This document shows, piece after piece, positions 25,353 through 34,870 of a DNA stretch of 64,000 bases. The first letter of the stretch is position 1. Every line of letters begins with the position of its first letter. Origin of the DNA: Peptoniphilus sp. (GTDB lineage Bacteria; Bacillota; Clostridia; Tissierellales; Peptoniphilaceae); contig JASBZH010000002.1 in the NCBI GenBank assembly GCA_029983555.1, forward strand, positions 1 to 64,000, given 5' to 3'. The notes beneath the pieces are model-generated. The model was not told where the DNA came from. It saw only the letters and a program-made list of their open reading frames with translations, and did no database searches. Made by a program: the position numbers and the translations under genes.

Positions 25353-25387
25353 TAAAAAAACTACCTCGCAGTCGCAAGATAGTTTTT
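25353..25387 (-). terminator. terminator of the ABC-2 operon
   Basis: Read on the minus strand, AACTATCTTG pairs with CGAGGTAGTT (three G-U pairs) and a T7 run follows. It lies just past the stop of the permease gene. Confidence 0.8.
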
Positions 25388-25393
25388 GAAAAA

Positions 25394-26233
25394 TCAATAT
25401 TTAAGTTCTTTATTTGAATAAATAGTGTAAGTTAAAATTATAAATAAGACAAATAGCACTAAGTTTACGCCGATTGTCAAAATATTTATATTTGAATTTA
25501 TAAAATTATATGTTGCAAATGAAACATTTGGGAAAAATTCAACGACTTGTGCGAAAGTTCCGCCAACAGTTTTGCCTATGATTGTAAGAAGTACAATTAA
25601 TAGTACAAATAGTGCAGATATTGCATCTTGATGTTCAGAACTTTTAGACATTGAAGATAAGAAAAATCCAAAACTCATAAACATAAGTCCGCTTCCAAAT
25701 AGACTTACAAAAATTCTTATTAAAGCTTGAAACACATCAAAATCAGTCATTTCAGGAATATATTTTGCATTTACCCCCGATGCAGTTATTATAAATACAA
25801 AACCATAAGTTGCAAGAGCCATAAGTATTAAAAATATTATATATAAAACAAGGTTTGCAGTTAGTTTTGCAGTTACAATTTCTGATTTAGAAATTGGATT
25901 TGAATAAATATATTCAATATTTCCGCTACTTTGTTCTTTAGAAAGTGAGCTTGCTCCAATTTGCATTGCAAATATAAAAATTAAAACTCCAAGGTAGTGA
26001 TAAACTATTGAAAGATAATCACCAATATTTGAAATATCTGTTGAGCCTGTAAAACCTAAAATTTCTTTAGTTGAATCGTTAAGAGATTCTATAACTGAAC
26101 CAAATAGAGAATTCATCTGAGGTTCTGCAAGGAATGGGTAAAATGCCATCATTAAGCCCAATAAAACTATTAAAACAATGGCCCATGCAATAGTTTTTGT
26201 GAAATTAGATTTAAATTCCATGTTAAAAATCAT
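25394..26233 (-). CDS. ABC-2 type transporter permease
   Basis: A 279-residue permease with six predicted membrane helices. It has a large extracytoplasmic loop after helix 1 and the ABC-2 segment SSLSKEQSSGNIEYIYSNPISKSEIVTAK after helix 2. The family exports lipids, peptides or drugs; the substrate is unknown. AGGAGG lies six bases before the ATG. It overlaps the ATPase stop by four bases (ATGA). Confidence 0.9.
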   Translation of the reverse strand: MIFNMEFKSNFTKTIAWAIVLIVLLGLMMAFYPFLAEPQMNSLFGSVIESLNDSTKEILGFTGSTDISNIGDYLSIVYHYLGVLIFIFAMQIGASSLSKEQSSGNIEYIYSNPISKSEIVTAKLTANLVLYIIFLILMALATYGFVFIITASGVNAKYIPEMTDFDVFQALIRIFVSLFGSGLMFMSFGFFLSSMSKSSEHQDAISALFVLLIVLLTIIGKTVGGTFAQVVEFFPNVSFATYNFINSNINILTIGVNLVLFVLFIILTYTIYSNKELKY

Positions 26234-27585
26234 TTTTGTCCTCCTTTATCTTTATTAGGAGTATCTGTCGAGTCATTTTTTGCATAGTCGACATTATCGC
26301 TGCTCAAAATATTTGTATAGGTCTTTGTCTCTTGACTAGAATCATCTAAATCTTTATTCAAATCATCAAATGTTTCTTTATTTTCTTGAGAAGAACTATC
26401 TAATAATTCCTTTTCACTCGCGTCGATTGAACTGTTCACATCAGTGGAATTTTCTATATCTTTTTCTTCAACAACAGGTTCATCTACAAATAAATTAGTT
26501 TGAGTGTTGTGAATTTTATCTTTTTTGTCTTCGCCAAGTGTGAAGTCAGTATTTTCAGTGTTTATACTTGTAGTACTTTCTTCATCAAGAGATATATTTT
26601 GATCTGGCTTTTCAACGGAGTCATTAAGAAGGGTTTCTGTAAGAGTTTTAGTTTCAAGTTTTTCTTTATTTACTTGAGGCTCTTTTTTTGGTGCCCTTGT
26701 GCTTAAATTATCTCCAGAGTAGTAGGCAGAAATTTTATCTTCAAGAGTTGCATCCTCTAAAATATAATTATTAAGCGTCTCTTCATATATAACTTTCGAA
26801 AGTTCAGGAAGAGATTTGTCGTAGTAAAGAATAGTTTCTTCATCTGCATCTTTAATTACCCTTGCTCCAATTGAAGTAAAGTAATTTAGGTTGCCTCGAT
26901 ATTCTTTAATTCTTAAGACTTTGTCTCCAGATGCACTTATATTATTGTATTCTACATCAGCAATTTTTCCGTCATGAAGATAAGCTATTCTAGTCGAATA
27001 TTTCCTAGCTTCCTTTAATGAGTCAGTTAAAATAAAAACAGTGAGACCTTCAGTCTCATTTAAATTTTTAACATATGAAAATAATTTGTCGATGTCACCT
27101 CGATTTAAATTTGTGCAAGGATTATCCAAAATTAAAAGTCTTGGTTTTGTAATAAATGCGTTTATGATTGCAAATAATTTTAACTCTCTTGGTTCTAAAT
27201 CTGAAATTCTAAAACTATAATCAAAATTGAAATAATCGCAGATATTGTCGATATCTTCAGTATTTTGTAAATTATGTGCGTTTAAAGTTTTTTTAAGAAT
27301 TGAAGAGCACTTGGCATTTGAATTTAATAAAGTATCTTCTGGAACAAAACTTGTAATTTCTTTTATCTCTTTAGATTCTTTGAAAGAATCCATATCGTAA
27401 ATTTTTACATTATTTTTGTTAGACTTTAAATATCCCATTAAAATTCTCGCAAGTGTAGTTTTGCCAGAATTTTTAAGTCCAAGTAAACTAAAAATTTCGC
27501 CATCTAAGACTTCTAAATTTAAATCGGATAAAACTTCTTGTTTGCCTTGACGTTTCGATAGATTGTTGATAACGATGGCACTCAT
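26230..27585 (-). CDS. degenerate ABC transporter ATPase with long acidic disordered tail
   Basis: Partner of the ABC-2 permease. About 285 residues form an ABC ATPase: Walker A GLKNSGKTT is intact. The catalytic positions differ from consensus: the Q-loop Gln is Glu (VPEDTLL), the LSGGQ signature reads DLEPREL, Walker B ends LLILDNP with Asn for the catalytic Glu, and the H-loop His is Asp (FILTDSL). From about residue 297 to 451 the protein is an Asp/Glu/Ser/Thr/Asn-rich tail without globular pattern. I chose the ATG at 27585 (GAGGTG upstream) over a GTG nine bases earlier. ATP hydrolysis may be weak or need another subunit. Confidence 0.85.
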   Translation of the reverse strand: MSAIVINNLSKRQGKQEVLSDLNLEVLDGEIFSLLGLKNSGKTTLARILMGYLKSNKNNVKIYDMDSFKESKEIKEITSFVPEDTLLNSNAKCSSILKKTLNAHNLQNTEDIDNICDYFNFDYSFRISDLEPRELKLFAIINAFITKPRLLILDNPCTNLNRGDIDKLFSYVKNLNETEGLTVFILTDSLKEARKYSTRIAYLHDGKIADVEYNNISASGDKVLRIKEYRGNLNYFTSIGARVIKDADEETILYYDKSLPELSKVIYEETLNNYILEDATLEDKISAYYSGDNLSTRAPKKEPQVNKEKLETKTLTETLLNDSVEKPDQNISLDEESTTSINTENTDFTLGEDKKDKIHNTQTNLFVDEPVVEEKDIENSTDVNSSIDASEKELLDSSSQENKETFDDLNKDLDDSSQETKTYTNILSSDNVDYAKNDSTDTPNKDKGGQK

Positions 27586-27616
27586 ATTATTCACCTCTTT
27601 AATAAATGTTAAATCT

Positions 27617-27645
27617 ATTATACAATAATAATGCTTATAATTAAA
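27617..27645 (-). promoter_or_regulatory. possible promoter of the ABC-2 operon
   Basis: Minus-strand TATAAT at 27622-27617 with a T-rich -35 region 17 bases upstream, about 30 bases before the ATPase start. Confidence 0.4.
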
Positions 27646-27724
27646 GAAAACTTACGAATACGTAGAAATCTACTTATAATATACTATTTATTTTACATTT
27701 TCATAAAAATCTGTTATATTTTTA

Positions 27725-27733
27725 TGTTATAAT
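27725..27733 (+). promoter_or_regulatory. extended -10 promoter of ychF operon
   Basis: TGT-TATAAT with TATAAT at 27728-27733; no clear -35. It is 25 bases before the ychF start. Confidence 0.5.
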
Positions 27734-27757
27734 TTTATTTCGAATGGGGGTTATTTA

Positions 27758-28852
27758 ATGAAACTTGGAATAGTGGGCCTACCTAATGTGGGAAAATCCA
27801 CTCTCTTTAATGCTCTTACAAGTGCAGGAGCTGAAGCTGCGAATTATCCATTTGCTACAATTGAACCTAATATTGGTGTTGTAAATGTTCCTGATGAAAG
27901 GCTCGATGTTCTTGCAAAGCTAAGTAATTCTGAAAAAATAGTTCACACTAATATAGAATTTTATGATATAGCTGGTCTAGTTAAAGGTGCGAGCAAGGGC
28001 GAGGGCCTTGGAAATCAATTTTTATCTAACATTCGCGAGGTTGATGCAATTGTCCATGTGGTCAGGTGTTTTGAAGATGAAAATGTAATTCATGTGGACG
28101 GATCTATAGATCCAATTCGCGATATTGAAAATATAAATCTTGAACTTATCTTTTCAGATCTTGAGCAAGTTGAAAATAGATATTCAAAGATAGTAAAAAA
28201 AGCTAAAGGTGACAAGTCACTTTTAAAAGAAAAAGATTTGCTTGAAAGACTTAAAAATGCTCTTGAAAATGAAAAATCAGCAAGAGAAGTTGAAGTTGAC
28301 GAGGAAGAAGAAAAATTAATAAGAAATTATTCACTACTTAGTGCAAAACCTATAATTTATGTTTGCAATGTGTCTGAAGACGACATAGTTAATGACGGCG
28401 CAAATAATGAATATGTAGAAAAAGTAAAGAAATTTGCAAAAGAAAAGAACGACAATGTCGTAGTAATTTCTGCTGAAATTGAATCTGAAATTGCAGAACT
28501 TCCTCCTGATGAAAAAGAACTTTTTTTAGAGGAAATGGGACTAAAATATTCAGGTTTAGATAAGCTTATAAAATCAAGTTACGATCTTCTTGGATTAATT
28601 TCTTTTCTTACTACTGGAGAGATGGAAAGTAGAGCGTGGACAATTAAAAAAGGCGCGAAAGCTCCAGAAGCAGCTGGAAAAATCCACTCAGATATGGAAA
28701 GAGGATTTATTAAAGCAGATACAATCTCTTATGAAGATTTAGTTGAAAGTGGATCAGTAGCTGTTGCTAGAGAAAAGGGCCTTATAAGAAGCGAAGGAAA
28801 AGATTATGTCGTACAAGATGGAGATGTAATCGTATTTAAATTTAACGTATAA
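27758..28852 (+). CDS. ychF: redox-regulated ATPase YchF (OLA1 family)
   Basis: An Obg-family P-loop protein that prefers ATP. The 364 residues have G1 GLPNVGKST (residues 6-14), G3 DIAGLVKGASKGEGLG, a coiled-coil insert with KSLLKEKDLLERLKNALENEK, and the C-terminal TGS domain with the RAWTIKKGAKAPEAAGKIHSD signature. Length is standard. GGGGG lies before the ATG. It heads a five-gene run with small gaps. Confidence 0.97.
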   Translation: MKLGIVGLPNVGKSTLFNALTSAGAEAANYPFATIEPNIGVVNVPDERLDVLAKLSNSEKIVHTNIEFYDIAGLVKGASKGEGLGNQFLSNIREVDAIVHVVRCFEDENVIHVDGSIDPIRDIENINLELIFSDLEQVENRYSKIVKKAKGDKSLLKEKDLLERLKNALENEKSAREVEVDEEEEKLIRNYSLLSAKPIIYVCNVSEDDIVNDGANNEYVEKVKKFAKEKNDNVVVISAEIESEIAELPPDEKELFLEEMGLKYSGLDKLIKSSYDLLGLISFLTTGEMESRAWTIKKGAKAPEAAGKIHSDMERGFIKADTISYEDLVESGSVAVAREKGLIRSEGKDYVVQDGDVIVFKFNV

Positions 28853-28860
28853 GGAGATTT

Positions 28861-29682
28861 ATGGTTAAACTTGTTTCTATGGATTTAGATGGTACTCTTC
28901 TTACGACTGATAAGATTATGACTAAAAGTTTTAAATCTTTCGTGGACAAATTGAAAAAGTCTTCTATAATTCCAGTTGTTGCCACGGGAAGAGAATATTT
29001 TATGGCAAATAGATTTTTAGGCGATGTCGATATAGATATTGTTTGCAATAATGGGAATGTTATAAAAAATAATTTGACTGGAAAAACAGTTTACACAAAT
29101 CCAATTGACAAAAGAGATGTATTAGAAATAATGAGTTTTAATAGATATGAAGATATTATTTCTACTGTGCATGTGCTTAGAGATGATGGAATAGATTTAC
29201 TCTATCAGGTTAAAGATAATCAGGATTATAAAGAAACTTATGTCAATGTATTTAATGGAAGAAATTTAGGAATAAGTGATTTTTTAGAATATGATGGAGA
29301 GCCGCTGTCCATTGTTTTTACGGGAAGCTATGAAATTTTGGAAGAATTTAGAGCAGTTTTACTAAGAAACATTGGCGATAGATTTAACATCCATCTTATG
29401 AGAATTGTGAGAAAGCCATATTGGATGCTTGAAATTTTGCAGAAAAATGGAGATAAGCTCTTTGGCGTAAAAAAGTATATTGAAGATAAAAATATAGATC
29501 TTAAAAATATAGTTTCAATCGGAGATGATTCCAACGACAAGATGCTAATTGCCAATTCTGGAGTTGGAATTGCTATGAAAAATGGTGTTGAAGAATTAAA
29601 AAAAGTAGCTGACATAATTTCCGATTACGACAACGACAATGATGGTGCAGTTAAAATTTTAGATAAAGTTATTTTTGGGTGA
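28861..29682 (+). CDS. HAD-superfamily Cof-type phosphatase
   Basis: A 273-residue HAD IIB (Cof/YidA-like) hydrolase. It has the nucleophile motif DLDGTLLTTD at the N-terminus, VVATGRE (motif II), a cap domain and the C-terminal GDDSNDKMLIANSGVGIAMKNG motif. It is likely to act on sugar phosphates or flavin-related phosphates; the substrate cannot be assigned. It starts nine bases after ychF and its end nearly meets rbgA. Confidence 0.9.
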   Translation: MVKLVSMDLDGTLLTTDKIMTKSFKSFVDKLKKSSIIPVVATGREYFMANRFLGDVDIDIVCNNGNVIKNNLTGKTVYTNPIDKRDVLEIMSFNRYEDIISTVHVLRDDGIDLLYQVKDNQDYKETYVNVFNGRNLGISDFLEYDGEPLSIVFTGSYEILEEFRAVLLRNIGDRFNIHLMRIVRKPYWMLEILQKNGDKLFGVKKYIEDKNIDLKNIVSIGDDSNDKMLIANSGVGIAMKNGVEELKKVADIISDYDNDNDGAVKILDKVIFG

Positions 29683-29686
29683 TATT

Positions 29687-30535
29687 ATGAACATAAATTG
29701 GTATCCAGGTCACATGAAAAAAACCCTTGAGGATATTGAAAAGAAATTAAAATTAGTTGATTTTTGTATTGAGATTATTGATTCTAGAATTCCTTACTCT
29801 AGTAGAAATCCAGTTTTTGATGATATTTTAAAGAATAAAAAGAGACTTATTATTTTCAACAAATCTGATTTATCAGATCCCAATCTAAATAAAAAATGGA
29901 GAGAAAAATACACTGATGAAGATCATGCTGTATTATTTTATAATGCTCTAAGACCAAATGTAAAAGCAGTTGTGGAAAAATCTAGAGATCTTATGAAAGA
30001 AGAAATTGCAAAATTTGAAGAAAAAGGTCTAAATAAAGGGCCGCTAAGGGCAATGATTGTTGGAGTTCCAAATTCAGGTAAGTCTACTTTTATAAATTCA
30101 ATATCAGGTACTAGATCAACAAAGACTGGAAATAGGCCTGGAGTCACAAAGACTAATCAGTGGATAAGAATTAATCCTAAACTTCATCTTTTGGACACGC
30201 CAGGAGTTTTGTGGCCAAAGCTTGAAGAAAATGTTGGACTTAACCTTGCATTTACTGGTGCGATTAAAGATGAGATAATGGATACTGATACTCTAGCTTT
30301 AAAACTCATTGAGAGATTAAATTCTATCGACAAAGATATTTTAATAGATAGGTATAAAATTGAAGTAGATGAAAAAATGAGTCCTCTCGAAATTATGGAA
30401 AATATAGGTAAAAAAAGAGGGGCGCTCATGAAAGGCGGATTTATTGACTATTCTAAAGTTTCTAAAATTGTTTTGGATGAATTTAGAAAGGGCACTCTTG
30501 GAAAAATAACTTTGGAGGATCCAGATGATTTTTAA
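29687..30535 (+). CDS. rbgA: ribosome biogenesis GTPase RbgA/YlqF
   Basis: Needed for late 50S assembly. The 282-residue circularly permuted GTPase begins INWYPGHM. It has G4 FNKSD before G1 GVPNSGKST, then G3 DTPG, as expected for the permuted order. I chose the ATG at 29687 behind GGGTGAT rather than a TTG 12 bases upstream. It overlaps rnhB by 11 bases, as is common in Firmicutes. Confidence 0.97.
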   Translation: MNINWYPGHMKKTLEDIEKKLKLVDFCIEIIDSRIPYSSRNPVFDDILKNKKRLIIFNKSDLSDPNLNKKWREKYTDEDHAVLFYNALRPNVKAVVEKSRDLMKEEIAKFEEKGLNKGPLRAMIVGVPNSGKSTFINSISGTRSTKTGNRPGVTKTNQWIRINPKLHLLDTPGVLWPKLEENVGLNLAFTGAIKDEIMDTDTLALKLIERLNSIDKDILIDRYKIEVDEKMSPLEIMENIGKKRGALMKGGFIDYSKVSKIVLDEFRKGTLGKITLEDPDDF

Positions 30536-31142
30536 TAATTATGAAGATTATTTTTTAAAAGAGGGATATAAATCTATAGCTGGAATAGATGAAGTTGGAA
30601 GAGGTTGTCTTTTTGGAGATGTGGTTGCCTGCGCGATAATTATGCCAAGAGGAGAATTTATTGAAGGTGTAAATGACTCCAAAAAACTTACAGCAAGAAA
30701 GCGCGAGATGTTATACGATAAAATTTTAAAATCTTGTGTTGCTGTGGGAATAGGAAGGGTAAATTCAGAAAAAATTGACGAAGTAAATATTAAAGTTGCA
30801 ACTCACATAGCAATGCGTATTGCCATAGAAAATTTGCGCGACAAAGACGGCAAAAAAGTTATTCCAGATTTAGTTCTAATTGATGCGGAAACTATCGATA
30901 CTAAAATATTTCAACAGGCCATTTTAAAAGGTGATGAAAATTGCTATTCAATAGCATGTGCATCTATTGTTGCCAAAGTTTATAGAGATAGTCTTTGCAA
31001 CAGATGGGCAATAAAATATCCAAATTATGGAATAGAAAGGCACAAGGGATATGGAACAAAATACCACAGAGAAGCTTTAAAACACTATGGACCTTCTCCT
31101 ATGCATAGAAAGACCTTTCTAAAAAATATAAGTAAGTGGTAA
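30525..31142 (+). CDS. rnhB: ribonuclease HII
   Basis: Removes ribonucleotides and RNA primers from DNA. The 205 residues start with the metal-binding GIDEVGRG (D then E). Further acidic residues are in LVLIDAETI and the SIACASIVAKVYRD segment, and GYGTKYHREAL is the C-terminal conserved stretch. The usual GPLAGPVV after GRG is CLFGDVV, a small deviation. GGAGGATCC precedes the ATG. Confidence 0.96.
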   Translation: MIFNNYEDYFLKEGYKSIAGIDEVGRGCLFGDVVACAIIMPRGEFIEGVNDSKKLTARKREMLYDKILKSCVAVGIGRVNSEKIDEVNIKVATHIAMRIAIENLRDKDGKKVIPDLVLIDAETIDTKIFQQAILKGDENCYSIACASIVAKVYRDSLCNRWAIKYPNYGIERHKGYGTKYHREALKHYGPSPMHRKTFLKNISKW

Positions 31143-31143
31143 T

Positions 31144-31497
31144 ATGAAAAATGTTTTTTATGGAAATTTAGGTGAAGATATCGCAACTAGATTTTTAGAA
31201 AATAAAAACTATAAAATTCTTGATAGAAATTATAGGGCTCTTGGCAATGAAATTGACATTGTAGCTAGAGATAAAGATGAGATTGTATTTGTCGAAGTGA
31301 AGACTAGAAATTCACATAAGTTTGGTGAAGCTTATGAAGCAGTAGACAAATATAAAATGGAAAATATAATACTTACATCAAAAGCATATATCGAAAAATA
31401 CTCTCTTTACGATATTATGATTCGCTATGACATAATAGAAGTTTATCTTAAAGAGAAGAAAATTAATCACATTATAGGTGCTTTTGATCTATCATAA
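31144..31497 (+). CDS. YraN/UPF0102 nuclease-fold protein
   Basis: A 117-residue member of UPF0102 with the endonuclease-like motif NEIDIVARDKDEIVFVEVKTR. The Asp, Glu and Lys of a PD-(D/E)XK core are present. Function is unproven; it is often next to rnhB. It begins two bases after the rnhB stop. Confidence 0.93.
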   Translation: MKNVFYGNLGEDIATRFLENKNYKILDRNYRALGNEIDIVARDKDEIVFVEVKTRNSHKFGEAYEAVDKYKMENIILTSKAYIEKYSLYDIMIRYDIIEVYLKEKKINHIIGAFDLS

Positions 31498-31521
31498 ACT
31501 AGGTTAATTCCTAGTTTTTTT
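31496..31521 (+). terminator. terminator after yraN
   Basis: AAACTAGG (31496-31503) and CCTAGTTT (31510-31517), then T5. The stem overlaps the yraN stop codon. Confidence 0.85.
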
Positions 31522-31566
31522 ATATTCAAAAATATTTAAATAATATTTTTAATTTCTTACAAGTTG

Positions 31567-31575
31567 TGTTATTAT
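31567..31575 (+). promoter_or_regulatory. possible extended -10 promoter of the suf operon
   Basis: TGT-TATTAT about 60 bases before sufC. No good -35, and I do not see a clear inverted repeat for an Rrf2 operator. Confidence 0.35.
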
Positions 31576-31635
31576 TAATACAGATAAAACATAGTAAATT
31601 TGTATGAATTATTTTTAGGATAAATGGAGGAAAAA

Positions 31636-32382
31636 ATGACTGAACTTTTAAGGATTGAAAATCTTAGCGCTGGCGTTGAAGACAAAAAAATATTAAAGAA
31701 TATTTCTATGAAAATTAATTACGGCGAAGTGCACGTAATTATGGGGCCAAATGGCTCTGGTAAATCTACACTTGCCAATGTTATTATGAACAATCCTCAA
31801 TACGATGTTTATGATGGCAAGATTTTTTTAGATGGTGAAGATATTTCAGACTTATCTACAGATAAGAGAGCTAACAAGGGACTATTTATGTCTTTCCAAA
31901 CTCCTGAAGAAGTACCAGGAATTTCTGTAGAAAACTTTATTAGAACTGCTAAATCATCAAAAGAAGATAAAACTCTTTCAATTTTGAAATTTAAAAAACA
32001 AATAAAAAAAGAAATGGAAGAGCTACACATGGATTCTTCTTATGCTGAGAGATATTTAAATGTTGGTTTTTCAGGTGGCGAAAAGAAGAAAAATGAAATT
32101 CTTCAAATGTTAATGCTTGATCCTAAGCTTGCTATTTTAGATGAAACTGATTCAGGCCTTGATGTTGACGCAACAAGGATTGTGTCTGAAGGAATCGAAA
32201 AGTTTTTAAGTGAAAATAATTCTGTATTAATTATTACTCACCACAAAGAACTTATTAGAAATATAAAACCTGACTATGTCCATGTAATCTTAGACGGAGA
32301 AATTGTAAAAGAGGGAGACCCTTCAATTATAGACAAAATAGAAGAAGAAGGATTTAACTGGATAAGAGAGGAGGTAAAATAG
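31636..32382 (+). CDS. sufC: Fe-S assembly ATPase SufC
   Basis: Soluble ABC ATPase of the SufBCD scaffold. The 248-residue protein has Walker A GPNGSGKST, a FMSFQTPEEVPG Q-loop, signature FSGGEKKKNEI and Walker B LAILDETDSGLDVDA, all SufC-typical. The start at 31636 has GGAGG upstream; an ATG 12 bases earlier would contain the ribosome site. It opens the suf operon. Confidence 0.97.
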   Translation: MTELLRIENLSAGVEDKKILKNISMKINYGEVHVIMGPNGSGKSTLANVIMNNPQYDVYDGKIFLDGEDISDLSTDKRANKGLFMSFQTPEEVPGISVENFIRTAKSSKEDKTLSILKFKKQIKKEMEELHMDSSYAERYLNVGFSGGEKKKNEILQMLMLDPKLAILDETDSGLDVDATRIVSEGIEKFLSENNSVLIITHHKELIRNIKPDYVHVILDGEIVKEGDPSIIDKIEEEGFNWIREEVK

Positions 32383-32383
32383 T

Positions 32384-33796
32384 TTGAGTAAACAAGAAAA
32401 AACTCAAGTTGAAGATATGGATCGTGGAGTTTATGACATTAAAAATAAATTCACATATAGATCCAAGACAGAAAAAGGTCTAACAGAAGATATAATAAGA
32501 CAAATTTCTGCAGAAAAAGATGAACCGGATTGGATGCTTGAGTATAGATTAAAAGCACTTGAAATATTTAACAAAAAATCTAATCCAGAATGGGGACCAG
32601 ATTTATCAGAAGTTGATATAAATGAAATTACAACTTATATAAGACCTGATGCTGATTTATCTGATGATTGGAATAAAGTTCCTGAAGATATTAGAGATAC
32701 CTTCGATAAATTGGGAATACCAGAAGCTGAAAAAGAATCAATTCTTTCTGGTGTTGGAGCTCAATACGATTCAGAAGTTGTATATCACAATATTCAAAAG
32801 CACTTGCTCGATCAAGGTGTAATTTATACTGATTTTGAGACAGGACTTCGCGAGCATCCAGATATAGTAAAAAAAAATTTTGAAAAATGTATAACTCCAA
32901 ATTTACACAAATATGCTGCACTACATTATGCAGTTTGGTCTGGTGGATCTTTTGTATATGTGCCAGAAGGAGTAAAAGTAGATATTCCACTTCAATCTTA
33001 TTTTAGATTAAACGCTCCTGGTGCAGGACAATTTGAACACACACTAATAATTGTTGAAGATGGAGCTTATTGTCACTTTATAGAAGGTTGTTCAGCACCA
33101 AAATACAATGTAGTTAATTTACATGCTGGAGCTGTTGAGCTTTTTGTTGGCAAGAATGCGACACTTAGATATTCAACAATCGAAAACTGGTCAAGAAATA
33201 TGTACAACTTAAATACTAAGAGGGCAATTGTACAGGAAAATGGAAAGATTGAATGGGTTTCTGGATCATTTGGATCAAAAGTATCCATGCTCTATCCAAC
33301 ATCTGTTTTAGCTGGAGAAAATGCTTCAAGCGAATTTACTGGAATTTCTTTTGCTGGTGCTGGACAAAATCTTGACACTGGTGCACAAGTAGTTCATGCT
33401 GCTCCTAATACAAAATCAACTATATATACTAAGTCAATTTCTAAAGGTGGAGGAATTGCCATCTATAGAGGTTTGGTAGATATCAGAAAAAATGCTCATG
33501 GTTCTAAAAACTCAACTTCATGTGAGTCACTAATGCTCGATGATATGTCAAGATCTGACACAATTCCATCAATAAATGTAGAAAACAATGACATCGACAT
33601 GGGACATGAAGCAAAAATTGGTCGTATAAGCGACTCTGTAATATTTTATTTGATGACTCGCGGAATTTCTGAAGAAGAAGCAAAGCAAATGGTCGTTCGT
33701 GGATTTGCAGAGCCAATTGCAAAGGAACTTCCTTTGGAATATGCTGTTGAGATGAATAACTTGATCAACTTGGAACTTGTAGGGTCTATAGGGTAA
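32384..33796 (+). CDS. sufB: Fe-S scaffold subunit SufB
   Basis: The 470-residue scaffold that builds [Fe-S] clusters with SufC and SufD. Its beta-helix core has the PEGVKVDIPLQSYFR and EGCSAPKY motifs, with the cluster-associated Cys in SFVYVPEG..EGCS and in NSTSCESLMLDD. The start is a TTG behind AGGAGG, one base after sufC. Confidence 0.96.
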   Translation: MSKQEKTQVEDMDRGVYDIKNKFTYRSKTEKGLTEDIIRQISAEKDEPDWMLEYRLKALEIFNKKSNPEWGPDLSEVDINEITTYIRPDADLSDDWNKVPEDIRDTFDKLGIPEAEKESILSGVGAQYDSEVVYHNIQKHLLDQGVIYTDFETGLREHPDIVKKNFEKCITPNLHKYAALHYAVWSGGSFVYVPEGVKVDIPLQSYFRLNAPGAGQFEHTLIIVEDGAYCHFIEGCSAPKYNVVNLHAGAVELFVGKNATLRYSTIENWSRNMYNLNTKRAIVQENGKIEWVSGSFGSKVSMLYPTSVLAGENASSEFTGISFAGAGQNLDTGAQVVHAAPNTKSTIYTKSISKGGGIAIYRGLVDIRKNAHGSKNSTSCESLMLDDMSRSDTIPSINVENNDIDMGHEAKIGRISDSVIFYLMTRGISEEEAKQMVVRGFAEPIAKELPLEYAVEMNNLINLELVGSIG

Positions 33797-33805
33797 GGAG
33801 ATAAG

Positions 33806-34870
33806 ATGAAATCTAATATTATAGGTAATGAAATTGCCTTTAAGACTTTTAGTTATCTTAAAGTAAATAACACTAAAATTGAAATTCCGAATTTAGAGAA
33901 AAAAGATTTTAAAATTAAGGGCAATGATGAAATTTTAGAATTAAAAGAATTTGACAATATAAAATATGGAATTAGCAAAGACGCTTTAGATTTAAATAGA
34001 GAACTTTTAAATTACTATAACTCTTACAAAGCTAATGAAGGCGAAGAAAAAGACTTTGGGATTACACTTCTTGAACTTGATGATGAGTATAATATGCTAA
34101 GTGATATTCACGACGTGGTTGCGGAAAAAGATTCTAGAGTTAGACTCGTTTTAGATTATACATCTAAAGGTAAAGACGAAATGTTTAGAAATAGTGTAAT
34201 AAGAGTTTTAGCTAAAGAAAATGCAAGAGTCGATATATTTGTAATACAAAGAGATTCTTTAAACACTTTGGCTTTAGAATCTATTGGTGTTTGTGCAAAA
34301 GAAAATTCAGAGGTAAATATTCACCAATATGAAGTTGGATCTGGTAAATTATATTCTAACTGCAAGGTTGAGCTTGTTGGTGATAATTCAAATGGAAATA
34401 TTAATTCCATTTATTTTGGACAAAAAGATGAATATTTAAATATAAATTATGACATGATTCACAGAGGAAAAAAGACTATGTCCAATATAATGGTAAATGG
34501 AGCGTTAAAAGATAGAGCAGTTAAGAATTTAAAATCTAATTTGCAGTTTATTAAAGGCTCAAGTGGAGCCGTTGGTTCAGAAGAAGAATATGCAATTTTA
34601 CTCGACGAGACTGTAAATTCAATTTCTGTTCCACTTATGCTTGCTCATGAAGACGATGTTGTCGGAAATCACGCATCAAGTGCAGGTAAACTTGATATGG
34701 ATCAAATTTTCTATTTAATGACTAGAGGAATCAGTTTAGAGAGTGCTCAAACTTTAATTATAGAATCTAAATTTTCAACAGCAATAGATATGTTAAAAGA
34801 CGAAGATTTAGAAAAAGAAGTATGGAAGTCAATTAGAAAGATTATAAAAGAAGGTGGGTTAGATGTTTAG
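33806..34870 (+). CDS. sufD: Fe-S scaffold subunit SufD
   Basis: The 354-residue paralogue of SufB. It has the C-terminal HEDDVVGNHASSAGKLDMDQIFYLMTRGIS region typical of SufD and a more divergent N-terminus. AAGGAG precedes the ATG. It overlaps sufS by eight bases. It completes the SufBCD complex. Confidence 0.94.
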   Translation: MKSNIIGNEIAFKTFSYLKVNNTKIEIPNLEKKDFKIKGNDEILELKEFDNIKYGISKDALDLNRELLNYYNSYKANEGEEKDFGITLLELDDEYNMLSDIHDVVAEKDSRVRLVLDYTSKGKDEMFRNSVIRVLAKENARVDIFVIQRDSLNTLALESIGVCAKENSEVNIHQYEVGSGKLYSNCKVELVGDNSNGNINSIYFGQKDEYLNINYDMIHRGKKTMSNIMVNGALKDRAVKNLKSNLQFIKGSSGAVGSEEEYAILLDETVNSISVPLMLAHEDDVVGNHASSAGKLDMDQIFYLMTRGISLESAQTLIIESKFSTAIDMLKDEDLEKEVWKSIRKIIKEGGLDV

